Shown: piece after piece, positions 47,910-60,007 of the stretch
Layout: every line of letters starts with the position of its first letter
How positions within the stretch are numbered: the first letter of the stretch is position 1
Assembly: GCA_008828725.1 (NCBI GenBank)
Contig: MEHQ01000728.1
Location: forward strand, 88,459-152,458
Length of the DNA stretch: 64,000 bases
Source of the DNA: Saccharina japonica
Taxonomy: Eukaryota > Sar > Phaeophyceae > Laminariales > Laminariaceae
Direction: 5' to 3'
Translations under genes and position numbers: made by a program
Notes under the pieces: model-generated
Told to the model about the DNA's origin: nothing
What the model saw: only the letters and a program-made list of their open reading frames with translations
Databases searched by the model: none

Positions 47910-49689
47910 GTGAAGGTGCTTTTGGTTTGCTCCGGCTGGCTGTCCTTTCCTGTCGTTCTTAGTCTTGCTCTGTTGGCGCTGTTTCGGTCCATTTCATTTC
48001 ATTTCGTTTCATTTCATTTGTTTTTTTTATTGGATGTCGCATCTCCTCTGGGAAAAGCACGATACTTTCTTTCTTTTATTTTGTCATGCTTTTTGTTTGG
48101 TTGATTGATTGTTGATTTGCTTCAGTATATATTATTTACTCTTTATTATTTTTTCCTTTTCGCTGTTTTTCTTTTTTCTCTTTTTTTCTCTTGCATGCAC
48201 CTGGATTGCTAGCAGGGTAGGTCTTGCCTGTCGTATATGGCATTGCATTGTCTGCTCTGCTTACTGCACTGAGCGTAGTATCTCTGTGTCGTAGTTTTGT
48301 GACCACAGAACTGGTACCTTTTTAGGATGAAGAATCGGCACGGACACTGGGTGTGCTGGATGTCGACGGGTAGAAAGGAAGGTTTAATGTGAAGAACACA
48401 CACACGAGTACGAGTACGTATGTATCATACGTCTTTCTCAGTTTTGTGGATTTTTTTGTTTTGCATTCTTCACAACTTGGCGACCGTGCTGGTGTCGTGC
48501 GTTTTCTCTTTCATACAATAAAGTATACCAGGTATACTCGTACAAAGTACGAAGTACTTCGTACTCGTAATATTAATAGTGTTGTACTACCACACATACT
48601 CACGAAAAATGCACAACTCACACACCCACAGCAGACAGCGCAGCGCCGTGCCGTGAGCCGTGTTGCTGTGCTTTCTCTTTCGAACGTACAGCTTTGTCGT
48701 CCTGGAGCATGGAGCTATTGTGCACCCCGAGCATGTTTTGCATGCATGTCAAGTCCGCCGTTTCTTTGCTGCACCATGAACCTCTTGGCATTTTCAAGTC
48801 GCGGTGCCTGCACTACATCATGGGGCCTCTTCTGTACCCCTTTCCTTGCGCGAGCGTAGCGGGCGGCGTCAGCCGCCCGCGAAGCGGAGCCCTTGTATAT
48901 GATACAATTCATACGCTTCGGCTGCTTTGGGTCGGAACAAACAAAAACACAAGAAACATGCATACCAGTAGGGTATCCAAAAATGACAGGATTCGGCGGC
49001 TGTGGGTCGGGACAACATATTTGGCGAAAAGCGGGATGCCGCCGTCGTGTCTCACTCACCCTCTCCGTGCGAGCTCCCCCATGTTGTGGCAAGATCGCGG
49101 GGCGTGCTGAGGGTACAGCTCCACCGTGAACGCCCCCTGCGGTTGTCGGTGAAAGCACGACAGCGGGGAGGTTTAGCGGCGGGATGGGCCAAGGGTAGGT
49201 GGGGCGGGGGAGGGGGTTAAGCGACACCTCCAACACTTGGGCGCTCATTACGTTGTTTCCATATATTACAAAGAGAACACGGGACAGAACTCATGCCATG
49301 CATGGCCGTCGTCGTGTGACCGGTTAAGCGATGGGGAGGGGGGGGGTGTACTTCATTTTCATGCATGGCCGTAGTCGTGTGTCATGCATGGCCGTACACC
49401 TGTGTTGCTTTGCCCACAAAATCGAAAATGAGGTTTAGCTGATGCACGGTCGCTACGTAAGCTCCAGCAATCGCGCCGCCAATTTTAGGCAATTTTCACG
49501 GGCACTGTCGCGGTGGTAAACCTTAATGAAATCGCTCAAGATTGAGCTTGTGCTCGTGTAAACAGTAAACAGGCAGGGAATGTACCATGCGATCGTATAT
49601 TATACGTATTCCACGTATTCCACCGCACATGACGGTGCGACTTTGCGATACTCCCAGCTCCCAGCTGTACTCCGAGCATACTCAGCATT
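47910..49689. other. No gene recognised; GC hairpin and short repeats
   Basis: T-rich sequence at 47.98-48.2 kb. A GC-rich stem-loop lies at 48,858-48,893. A 177-codon - strand frame at 48,715-49,248 has no domain and spans the hairpin. CATGCATGGCCGT recurs at 49,297, 49,362 and 49,384. Confidence 0.4.
48858..48893 (+). repeat. GC-rich stem-loop, copy 1
   Basis: GCGGGCGGC-GTCA-GCCGCCCGC forms a 9-bp perfect stem with a 4-base loop. It is followed by GAAGCGGAGCCCTTGTATAT, matching the context at 53,938-53,975. Confidence 0.75.
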
Positions 49690-50145
49690 GCCACACTGAA
49701 AATCTCACGGGCCGGGCAGGGTCGGGCCGAAGCCCGTGATTTGAGGATCTCGCGGGTCAGGTAATAACCAAGAGAAAGACCCTTGTTGTATCGCGGGGGG
49801 ACTCCCATTGAAAATACCAGGGGTCTTCGCGGATGGGACCAAATCTCGCGGGTGGGGCCGGGCCGGGCCGGGCCGGGCCGTGAGATTCTCAAATCCCGGG
49901 TCGAAGCCCGGCCCTGCCTGGCTCGCAAGATTCCGATGTCACGGGTCATCGGTCCAACCCGCCCCGTGAGAATCTCAGATAACGGACCTCGGCCGAGCCC
50001 GGCCCGTGAGGTTTTCAGATCACGGGCCACCGGCCCGACCCAACCCGGCCCGTGAGATTTTCAACTAGGCAAACCCGGTCCGGCCCGGCCCGCGAGATTT
50101 TCAAATTGGCAAACCCGGTCCGGCCCGGCCCGCGAGATTCGGAGA
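49690..50145 (+). repeat. Irregular minisatellite around CCCGTGAGATTTTC
   Basis: At least eight copies of a word such as CCCGTGAGATTTTCA or CGCGAGATTTTCAAA in both orientations, separated by GGCCCGGCC-type runs. Two adjacent units of about 45 bp (50,060-50,145) are nearly identical. A related pattern with CCCGA repeats lies at 59,165-59,290. Confidence 0.75.
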
Positions 50146-51682
50146 GGCCCGCTATGTGTCGCTTTGACGTGGACCGGGTTTGGCCGGTTCGTGAGAATGC
50201 CCGCGGGGCAACGACAAGACTCTCGCGGGTCAGTCGCGGAGAACACGCCACACCGACAGGTACCGCAGACCGGAGTACAACAGCAGTATACTCGGTGGAT
50301 GGTGACAGGTACCAGGTATAGCATAGCCGGTACATAAACAGCAGCAGTACCAGGTAGTAACCGTAAGTTCTCCCAAAAAAAGAAGTTTCCCCGCGAGATA
50401 CAGCCGCTGAAAAACGAAAAACGAAAAACGAGCATTTCAGAAATTTGAGATACCGTTTCCATTCCGTAGCATCGGCACGTAAATCACTCGTCATTCGTCA
50501 TATAAATACATGTACAAAATTGCAGCTGCTGCTCGGAGAGAGCTCGACAGCTTTTCTTGGACGTAGATTTTTGCCCTTTTCGCGATAACTGGCGATCAGG
50601 ACCACCTGGCGGCACGCAACTCCCTCATCGTGCTCGCCGACCCCTGCTCTGCCTACTCTGCCAAGTGCGGTCTCGGCCGTGCCCAACTCTAGGCTCACGG
50701 GGGTACGTTCGTTTGAGTACGTTCGTTTGAGGATTTCTTGCCTCTTTGTCACAGGCTCGCCAAATTTTCTGACAGTCCTATGCGGGATGATTCCCCCCTG
50801 TTTTGGACCTTGCGAGACCCACGAAAATATCTACCGCATGCGCGCGTGTCGGGACTTTCTCTCGCGAGGCGGTGAACGTCTTCGGGCGATTTATCGGTTA
50901 ACGTGCCCGCCGGCCTGGTTTGTACCGGGCAGGGCCTCGCGTGCGCCCGTGGGGCGTGAGCATGCGGGCAGTGCACGCTGCAACGTACATCGAGAGCCTG
51001 CTGTTTTTCTTGAAATAGTGGTTCCGATTTCTAGTATTATTCCGGTATTCGTATACTCGTACGTACGTACTCGTATTACACGCAAGATCCAAGATTCCGT
51101 TTTTGTGTTGACGATTTGATACTTGGTTTGTATTGAGTACGACGTACTTATACCTCTGATACACGAACGTACCGCCGTGCGAACAAGCACCGGGACAGAG
51201 TACATCTCGACATACATACATGCTCGTACACAACAGCAGCAGCAGCAGTAGTATCGGTACTATTAATAGTGTCATATGTACGATCTGTAGTATGTACGTA
51301 TGTACGTACGTCGTATAGTTTGATGCTGCTCGATCGTATCATAGCATACGAGTTATATACTCGTCGTACCCGAGTACTGCTTACTTAAAGTGAGTACGAA
51401 GTGTTACAACATACAAGTATGCTCACCTCGGTACTGTTAAAATCCTTACTATTTAATGCGCTTCGGTAGTGATGATGTCGTTTCGGATCTTCACGACTAT
51501 GCCGGTTTCGTAATAAAATCGACCGAAAAACAAAAAAAAGGCCACTGCTGTACGTACAAGGGCTGCGCATCCATGCCGGCGTTTTGTTTTTGTCCGCTTT
51601 ACGTACGTACTTGCTGCTATACTTTCTGGACTGCTGCTGTTGCTGCTGCTGCTGTTGCTGTTGCTGCTGTACATGGGGTATA
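50146..51682. other. No gene recognised
   Basis: Carries several TACCAGGTA and GTACGTAC words and a CAGCAG tract (51,233-51,247). Frames up to 146 codons on the + strand show no domain. Confidence 0.35.
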
Positions 51683-51777
<95 letters not shown>

Positions 51778-51818
51778 TACTACTACTACTATACTCTACT
51801 ACTACTACTACTACTATT
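51683..51818 (+). repeat. (TAC)n microsatellite
   Basis: About 43 TAC/CTA units, followed by GGT-rich sequence to about 52,070. Confidence 0.95.
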
Positions 51819-52105
51819 ATTGCTGTACGTACTGGTGCTGCTGTATACTGATTCCACACTGCTGTTGTTGTTGTGGGTGGTGGGTGGATCGGTTGGTGCG
51901 TGTGTCGATCGGTTGGTGCGTACGCGACGTACGTACGTCGTGGTTCGGTGGGTGGGTCGGTGGTTGGGTGGGTGGGTGTGAGTGAGTGGGTGTGGGTGAG
52001 TACGTGGTGGGTGGGTAGGTGTGGGTGGGCGGGGTGTCGGTGGGTCGGTTGGTACGTGGTTGACTGCGTGTGTCAACTTGCCTGATCAGGCATTTTGCGT
52101 TATAT

Positions 52106-52366
52106 CATAGGGTGTGGATCGTGGCCCAGTTATTATTCGGTATTTTTGTTTTTGTCCCGATTATACCGGCCCCGCCCTGGCATGGTTCGGGGTACCACTG
52201 TTAATAGTACGTATATAATACCAGGTATGCGTTTATGATCCAATAGGGTGTGGATCGTGGCCCCAGTTATTATTTGGTATTTTTTGTTTTGGTCCGCTAT
52301 TATAACCGGCCCCGCTCTGGCATGGTTCGGGGTACCACTGTTAATAGTACGTACTGGTATATAATA
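52106..52366 (+). repeat. Tandem duplication, ~133-bp unit
   Basis: Units at 52,106-52,240 and 52,241-52,366 share TAGGGTGTGGATCGTGG, CCGGCCCCGC and GGCATGGTTCGGGGTACCAC. They differ near their ends: unit 1 reads TACGTATATAATACCAGGTA where unit 2 reads TACGTACTGGTATATAATA. A GC hairpin-like tract (GCCGCGCGAGCGCGAAGCGC) follows at 52,371. Confidence 0.85.
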
Positions 52367-52396
52367 ATGAGCCGCGCGAGCGCGAAGCGCGAGCCT

Positions 52397-53217
52397 TTTT
52401 TATTGATTTTTCAAATGAAAAAAAGGCTCTTCATATCGGCTTGCGTTTCGCGTAGAAATCCATGTAGGGTGGTGTTTTAGACTTCTTCTGCGTGTTTGTT
52501 TGCGACAGTCAACATCGACGTTTGTACACCGCATTCAACGTACACGGCACCAACGCCAGTCCCGTCGGACTCTGTGCACGCACACATTTTAACTGAAGTC
52601 TTTCCGTGCTGGTATCGCTGCAATCTCGTTCAGAGTTGGTCGAGCTAGGTGCGGCAACGTGTGTGTTTTACAGGCACACATGCCTTTTTTTGAATTTCGG
52701 GACGTAAAACATCATAACGGTTTTTTTATAAAATTTTAAAAATACGTCACAGCGCAACACAGCGATGAGTTTTTTGTTTTTGTTTTCGGAGTTCTATGAT
52801 GTAGGTGGTATTGTAAGGCCCACTCTCCTACTACTGATGAGGGGAAGGAGAAGCTCTGCTGTAATGCCGTACAGCAGTAGTAGTTGTGGTGGCACCTGCT
52901 ACGATAATAGGCGCGGCAACGTGTGTTTTCAAACAAGGCTACAGGGCCATGTTTTTTTACAGGCACATAAATCGGAACTTAAATCCTGGAGTTCTACCGA
53001 ACACAACTCAGCTTTCTTCAAATTATGCCGAATATCACTATCATCGTGTTGGGGAACCAGGAGACACGTGTACACAACAGTTTGAGTACGAGTACAGAGG
53101 GTTCAAGGGCTAGACCGACAAGCCGAGCGTATACAGTGACGCTGGCCCTGGCCTCATGTGTCCTACTACTGCTACTGTTGCTGCCGTTCCATTGCTGTTG
53201 TTGCTGCGGCCGCCACA

Positions 53218-53249
<32 letters not shown>

Positions 53250-56200
53250 GCTGCTGCGGCTATATGCTGTATGCTGTTGTTTTTTTTTGTTTCAAGAAAT
53301 AACCCAAACGGCACGTATACGTAGATGTTCGTTCGTGTTTTGGCTCAGCACTCAGCTCACAGCAGTATTCCCCCAGCGTGATGCATCGCAGATTTGACTA
53401 CTGCAGGTACTCGAGGTCGCGGCTCATTACCACCAATTACTAGTACCAGGTATGTGCATGTGGCTCTCTGTGTATATGCGTGTATGTATGTATGTGTAAA
53501 TTAAAATGGCCTTCTGTTTGTTGTTTGCTGCTGCTGCTGTTCGTCGTTGTACACACCTGCCACCCCAGGTGTTCTTCGATACAGTATCACTTACCATCAA
53601 TATGTTTTTATTATTAATGAATAATACATACTCGTACGGTACGAATGAAAATTTGTTGTTGAAATACATCAGTACAGGACAGTGATAAGAACCCAGCCTA
53701 ATATTTCCAAGGAAATAAGAAATTCGGGAACCTTTCTATGAAGCTGGTGTAGGACGCACCCTCTGGAAAAAAAAACACAAACCCAGCCTGGGTTATATTT
53801 TTTGTTTCTCATTATAGATGTCCTGTATTACTGTACACCCCTTGGCAGTAAATTCGCTTTTGTTCGCCCTAATTAAGCTTATTTTTTAGTATTCCTACCT
53901 CTATTCTTCGCCGTTACGGGAATTGCGCGAAGCCGCAGGCGGGCGTCAGCCCGCCGCGGCGAAGCCCCCCTTGTAGATATATACGATGCGAGTAGCCGTA
54001 TCACACGATCACACGGCCAAACCGACAGCAGCAGTCCTGTCGGACACTCCTCCGCCAAACCACAACGTCCGCGCCAATAACGCAGCAAGAGAAATACACA
54101 TAGACTACGGGCACATCACAGCGTTGACATGGGTGGGGTGGTAACTACTGCTGCTGATGCTGCTGCTGCGCGTGCTGCGTGTAATGGGCGAGGCAAAACA
54201 GAGCAGTTTATAGTCGTCGATCCTAAACTCAAGGCAAATCATATACGTAAATGTTCGCCGTTCCGAACGGAATACATCCAAAGTCCTCACCACAGACGTC
54301 TGGAAGTGGACGTGTGTTGGGCCATTCCCACTCATACTCCTCAGACCCAGCGATTTCGGTGCTGTGGCGGCCCGGTCGCAGCAAAGCCAAGGGATACGAA
54401 CATGGGATCCCCGGAGTAAATGCCTTAAAAAATAGTTGAACTCCCTTGTAGTAAAAATACGAGAATAAAATAAGCTGAACTTCCTACGTACCCAACGCTC
54501 TGTGTTGTTTGTTCTGAGACAAAGGCACCCGATGATTCGCCTCTGGAAACACTCCTTCCTCTTCCAGCTATCGCACCTCGTGCTGCCAACTGCAGGTGCG
54601 CAACTACGTAGCATTCTCTGGTCCTGGACATCTACGTCGACCACTCAGTATCTCCCCTTTTTTTCGTAGTTCGTAGAATCCTTGCCCCGTTGTGGGAGAA
54701 CAGGAGAACACAGCAAGTCGTCGTTCTTCTGCTGGCTGTGGGTCCACTCTCTCCTCTCTCCACTCCTGCTCCGATACGTATACCCATACTCAAAGTGGGC
54801 GTGTGTATACAGCAGTACTCGTACGAGTAACTTGAGGTCGTCATTCTTGCATCTCCTTCTTTTGGCTGACGAACGTCAAACGAGCATCTCGCACTGCTTC
54901 ACAACCGGCCTGTCGGCGCTCCGGCTGTGGTCCCTGTGTTCCTTGAACAAATACGTACCTAACCAGCAGCGTACCAGCCAGGTAGGTGCCAGGTCTGATA
55001 CCAGCTTCACCATCCACCCACCCGTACAATGTCCTGTGTGTGTACGACTCTTATGATGTTTCTGCTTCTGCCTCTGCTTGTGCTTCTGCTGCTGCTTTTG
55101 CTGCTTTCTGTAGCTGTAAGTTTCAGCCCGTGATAGATCTCGCCTGAGAGTTCATCGTTGCGTCGTATTGTACCGGCTTGAGACGTGACGGGGTGCGAAC
55201 TAGCCGCCTCGAGCAGTAGGCTATGATAAAACAGTACATACATCTGACATAGAACATCACTACACACGGCCCTTTCAAGGGAGAAGACTGGTTGTACTCG
55301 TACATCTGGATGGTCTGTATTATACATTATACTGCTGTAGGATGCCGCTCTCGCTGTTGGCCGTTGACTGTTGACTGTATCGTATAGATACGAGTAGCTT
55401 CCTGCACGTATAATATGGACTACGAGTACACGCCGCAGCACCTACCAACACTGGTAAAAGAGTAGTTCGTACGTTCGTACGATAGCAGGTGCCTGTACTC
55501 TGGTGCCGGTACGTACGCATCATACATGTTTTTTCGAGCTATCATATTCATATGATTGTACGTACGTACCTGGTACACAACTCCTACGCTCCCACTCGAG
55601 CAACGCATGGGTGGCAGGAACATTTCGGCGCTTGCGGTTGAACCATACCGCTCTGGTCGAGCATGTAATCCCCATTGGAAAATAAAACATATCTTATATT
55701 TTCGGACAGAGTGGTACGCTTCCGAACTACCAGGTATGTACCAGGTTACGAGTATTAATGTATTTCGGACCACAATCACCCACCACTGCCGCTGCGTTTG
55801 GTAGGGCAGTGAAGTTGGCTGGACGTCCCGACTGGCTACGTAAAGCCAGCCAACTAACTGAGTCTAGTTGGCTAGTCGGCTGGCGCCAATTGGCTTCATT
55901 TTACGTACTGCAACAGTAGTACATACAACATATGTGATGAAACAAAACGCCAACTGCCTTCGGCACCGGATCTCGCGTAGATGTGCATGCGCGCGGGCGA
56001 ACTGCCTTCGATGTGCCCGCAAAGCAAGCCAGTCTTTCCAAACACGACGACCCCATATGGCACACCATCCAAGCAGGCCTCTGGGCTTGTGTTGGGGTCC
56101 CCGGCCGGGGTGGTGCGCGCCGTTTTAGCCGAAACCGAGACATACATCACCGTCGGGGGGGGGGGAAATCCCTTACATTCTCATGACAAAACCCTACGTA

Positions 56201-56269
56201 TCTCATTCGAACCTGCTAGCGACGCATGGACACCTGCTGATAGTGATTTGTTTTCGGAGGTTTTGAGCT
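52397..56269. other. No gene recognised; microsatellites and a GC hairpin
   Basis: Includes GCT/GCTGCT arrays (53,215-53,250), the second GC stem-loop (53,938-53,958), and several TACCAGGTA words (53,444; 55,568; 55,730). A + strand frame at 55,981-56,325 is fairly GC-rich and smooth in composition but shows no domain. Confidence 0.35.
53938..53970 (+). repeat. GC-rich stem-loop, copy 2
   Basis: GGCGGGC-GTCA-GCCCGCC forms a 7-bp stem with the same GTCA loop as copy 1, then GCGGCGAAGCCCCCCTTGTAGATAT. The shared loop and 3' context suggest a repeat family rather than chance. Confidence 0.7.
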
Positions 56270-56470
56270 CGGCGCCTAAAGCCGACCTCCCGACCCGAAC
56301 CCGAACCCGAACCCTATACCAGTGATCAGTGCTGGGGTGCTGTGCTTGGTAAGACTCTAGGTTGATTCGGCCGGCGTGGATGCTGTGCTTGGCAAGACTC
56401 TATTAATAGGTTGATTGGGCCGGCTCTGGATGCTGTGGCTTGGAAACACTCTCGTAGGTTGATTGAGCCG
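56270..56470 (+). repeat. Dispersed repeat R3, copy 2
   Basis: Matches 10,640-10,860 in reverse. A CCCGAACCC stretch is followed by three subunits of about 60 bp, each with TGCTGTG-CTTGG-AAGACTCT or a variant and GGTTGATT. The second subunit has the extra six bases TTAATA after CTCTA compared with the first. Confidence 0.75.
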
Positions 56471-56795
56471 CTTACAGTGTACCCCTTAGCCAATCAGAGA
56501 GCGCAAATAGCTACCGAAGATTCACTATCAGGCGATGTCCACTACTGCACTACTGCTGACATGCGCATGAATGCATCATTTTATGCGGGCATATCTGAGG
56601 AAGTTCGCCCGCCGACGGCAAAATGGATTTTGAGTTTTAATGCGCCACGAGTTGCAGTGGACCTAGCTCAGCTATACGTATCTCTCGCTTTATGGGCGAG
56701 TGGTCTCACGCACGGGGAAATGCGCACCCGGTACGTAGCAAAGAAGCTTATCATAAACAAGGAAACCCAACTATTAATAGTAGTAGGATAGTTGG

Positions 56796-57101
56796 GGCGC
56801 GCCCTATATGCAGGAGCAACCTGCATTTTTTTGTGTGCGGGCTGTGTGTGATCAATTTCTACCTTGCCCATCGACCCAGACCGAGCCAACCCCAGACATA
56901 ACCCTACCCCTAACCCGAACCCGAACCCCAACCCTTTGGGGGGCACGAGGTCGGCAGGGGCAGCCACGCGGCTCCGCCGCGTGTTTTGATGGCGTTTTTC
57001 CACAAAGAAACATGCGGCCCAAAAGGCCAGCCTCACCCATTAAAACCGGCATCCTGCACAAAACTTTTTGCAGGTTGCTCCTGCACATAATAGGGCGCGT
57101 C
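56796..57101. mobile_element. Mutator-like non-autonomous element (306 bp)
   Basis: Flanked by GATAGTTGG at 56,787-56,795 and 57,102-57,110, a 9-bp duplication typical of Mutator-like elements. The left end GGCGCGCCCTATATGCAGG and the right end in reverse GACGCGCCCTATTATGTGCAGG continue into AGCAACCTGCA and a T- or A-rich run, giving inverted repeats of about 40 bp. The interior holds a degenerate telomere-like stretch (about 56,898-56,935) and the hairpin CGCGGCTCCGCCGCG (about 56,968-56,982). No transposase. Confidence 0.8.
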
Positions 57102-57162
57102 GATAGTTGGCACCGCTGCAATTACTGCTGTTATTGATACTATATTTATGAGTACGGACTCA

Positions 57163-57535
57163 GGTGCCGTCGACGCCAATATGAGTTCGTACGGACTCAG
57201 GTTCAGCTTGAGTCTGTGGCACTTTCCTTTCTTGTCTGTGTAGCGTCGAGGAGACGCCAGGTTGTCGGAGCATCCAGGCTTGACGACAAGCTGGATGAAC
57301 GATACGAAGAGTGTGTCAAAGGGGGACTGCCCTTGCCGCGCATTCAAGGATCTTGGTGGGTGTCGTCAGTCATTACTTGTGCACGGGACAGCATATGGGC
57401 TGACGTACACGGCAAGTAGTCTTGGAATACGAACGACCACAGTCGTACAATAAGATGCAGATATCTATGACCTCGACGAATGGTGAAACCGACGCTGGGC
57501 ATATCCATGGGACGGTTGGTCCGAGAGCCTGGCAC
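57163..57535 (+). repeat. Dispersed repeat R1, copy C
   Basis: An uninterrupted R1 copy. It shares the upstream GCCGTCGACGCCAATATGAG with copy B and gives the empty-site sequence for the hAT-like insertion there. Confidence 0.85.
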
Positions 57536-59164
57536 TCACATGTTACCTTATATTACCTAGCCAACTAATATCTAGCTGGTGACTTTTAGTCATCCAACTC
57601 ACAGCTCTATGAAGTGTTTGGCGAGCTTCTTTTTTGTGTTTGCCAAAAATAAGTTATACGATACGCATGTCCCGGTTTATATATACCAGGTGCAGCAGTA
57701 GCGAACGAGGGTTACTGGTTTCAGAGGGGGGTGTGCCATGTGGGTTCGGCCTCTCTCAAATGCTGTACGAATCTCTCTAAAACATCGCCGGGAATATGAT
57801 CCCCGTTTAATGTGCATACTTACTGTAGTGTCAGATTCCAAAAAGGTACGTATTCATGTATTTTTAGTACCGGCCATAGTGATATATATGAGACGTGTTA
57901 TCTTATGCACAGAAGGCGATATAAGAGAACCCTATCCTATGTCGAACACACGAGGTTTATGGTTCTTGGGAGTGACTGCAACACACATGAGATCGCGAAT
58001 GTATTACCACCTGCTGCATACGAGTGTGAGATTTCGAGCATGAACAGCTCTACTCTGGATTCGCACGATGCAAGAGAGGGTTTCTGGTTTTTCACCCAAA
58101 ACCTATCTGAACCGATTTACTATTATGGGAGGGCATGGTAGTCAGGACATCAGGACCTATCACATACACAAAAAAATACCGGTATATTCCAGTATTTTTA
58201 CTAACCCTATAATATTTTGTCCTTTATACTCATGTTCCCCTGTAATAGTGTACTGGTGTATGTACAGAAACCTTAACCTGACTCTAAGTCCAAGTGTTTT
58301 GTCCCCACATCCGGAGTGCAGACCTAAACGGGTTAAAGGCGCGACAGGTGTACCAAGCGATTCAGACCACCTTCTCTGAAACCCGTGACATTTTCTTAAA
58401 GCGAGCTCTCTTAACCCATTCAGAACTGAAAAAGTTATCCCACACTAATTCCAAGTAGTTTGTCCCCAAATACGTAGGACCAGTTCTTAAGGGATTAAAC
58501 CCGCAGCCCCACTGCTGCTGTATGATACCTGGTATATACTATTGATGAAAAATTGTAAAAAAAGCAACAGCTGTGAGATCGATTTCGTCACAATTCCATC
58601 TTTGCGCAAGGTGTGTATGTGTGAAAGCATGTGATACTTCCACACGCGTACGCGTACTACGGGGTTTTTGGTTGCCTCATGCAGGATACGCATCTCGTAT
58701 GCGAGGAGAACAAAATATATATGCACTATGACGAGATGGCGAGTTGTATGTCACACAGCCACTCTTTTCCCTTTCTTTCCCCATCCCAGCTACGAGTACC
58801 ATAGTGGACCTACTTCTCCAGTTCCCCGCGTTTCGTCACTCAGATCCGGGGTCACCTAACAGGCACATCTCCCCCCACCCCAACACGGTACTACTGTAGC
58901 CCGTACCATAGGCGCAAATCACACCAGGTAGCAAGTACGAGGCGCCATTTTGCTGCTCATTTTGACCCAGCAGCAGCTGCTCTTGTTCCGTTTTTTTCGG
59001 CTCTCTGGGGGCGCTTATCCTGCCGGCAAGCAGCCTCAGGAGCTCAGAACCTCCGAGCGGTGACAGCGCCAAACTATCTATTCGGTTTGGTTGATACCGG
59101 TTCCGGCTGAGTTGATTTCAGGACTTTTCACGGGGTCTGGTCACAAGTCGCGGATCGGACGGGA
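57536..59164. other. No gene recognised; contains MITE copy 3
   Basis: Frames of about 100 codons at 57,738-58,379 on the + strand have no domain. The TA-target MITE is at 58,123-58,245, and a TACCTGGTA word at 58,528. Confidence 0.35.
58123..58245. mobile_element. TA-target MITE with TTACGG-type ends, copy 3
   Basis: Left end TTATGGGAGGGCATGG, right end in reverse TTACAGGGGAACATGAG, with AGGACCTA and AGGACAAA inside each end. Flanked by TA on both sides. More diverged than the copies at 11,380 and 13,430. Confidence 0.65.
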
Positions 59165-59170
59165 TCACCT

Positions 59171-59212
59171 AACCCGACCCGACCCGACCCGACCCGACCC
59201 GACCCGACCCGA
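59171..59212 (+). repeat. (CCCGA)n array
   Basis: Eight pentamers, then sequence with CCGCGAGGTTTCGAA and CGACGCGTGAGCTTTGAA that resembles the minisatellite at 49,690-50,145. Confidence 0.85.
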
Positions 59213-60007
59213 TCCAATCCGCGAGGTTTCGAATGCCTCCTGGCCTGAGCTAACCCGACGCGTGAGCTTTGAAGACCTTTTGACCCAATGACCCGTGAAC
59301 ATTCCTGTATTTTTTTTGTTCATAGTGGTTCTTCATCAATGTGTTTTGACGCTCGCTCGGTGCCTTCTCCCACCACCAGCTTCGGGGCCTATTTTTGGTT
59401 CCATTATGCATTTTGCGGGTGTCTCGTTAATTGGCAAAAGTGTGTGTTTTCCGTTTTGAGTGTATTTTGTATTTCGTCAGGACAGAACTTGGAACAAAAA
59501 CAACAATTTTAGCAATTCAAGCAGGCAGCAGCAGCAGCAGCAACAGATCCACGCTATATAATCCACGTTATATTGATAGCTTCATTCCGTTTTTATGTTC
59601 CAGTCTCTCTCTGTGTTGTCTTCTCTCCCTTTCTCCGTTTCTGACTTTGCTTTTTTGTTTGTCTCTCTCGGTGTTCCTCCGGGTTCTATATGTTTTACTC
59701 TACTCCCCCCCCCTCTGTTTATCTGGTTATTCGTGGTTTCGTATCTCCCTCTCGACGATTCTCGCTGTGCTTCTCTTTGCCTTTACGTATATATCTATGT
59801 TTTTCTCCCCCTCTCTCTAAAGTTCATGTTCCTCTGCGCATGATTTCCCTTCCTCTGTTCGTTTATGTTCTCTTTTCATCTCATCCCCGCTCCGCCAATA
59901 ACCCCCCCCCCCCCCCCCCTATTATGCACGCCTCTTCGCCAGGTTTCGTTTCATTGCCAACATCAATTTACCGCCACGCTGTACCGAGGGTAACTGGGGC
60001 GATCGCA
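59213..60007. other. Upstream region of the aminotransferase gene
   Basis: Very T- and CT-rich from about 59,590 to 59,830, with a long C run at 59,903-59,918. No other gene was seen. An in-frame upstream ATG at 59,924 could extend the aminotransferase by 28 residues (starting MHASSPGF), possibly as an organelle-targeting peptide. Alternatively an acceptor at 59,941-59,942 opens the exon. Confidence 0.4.
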
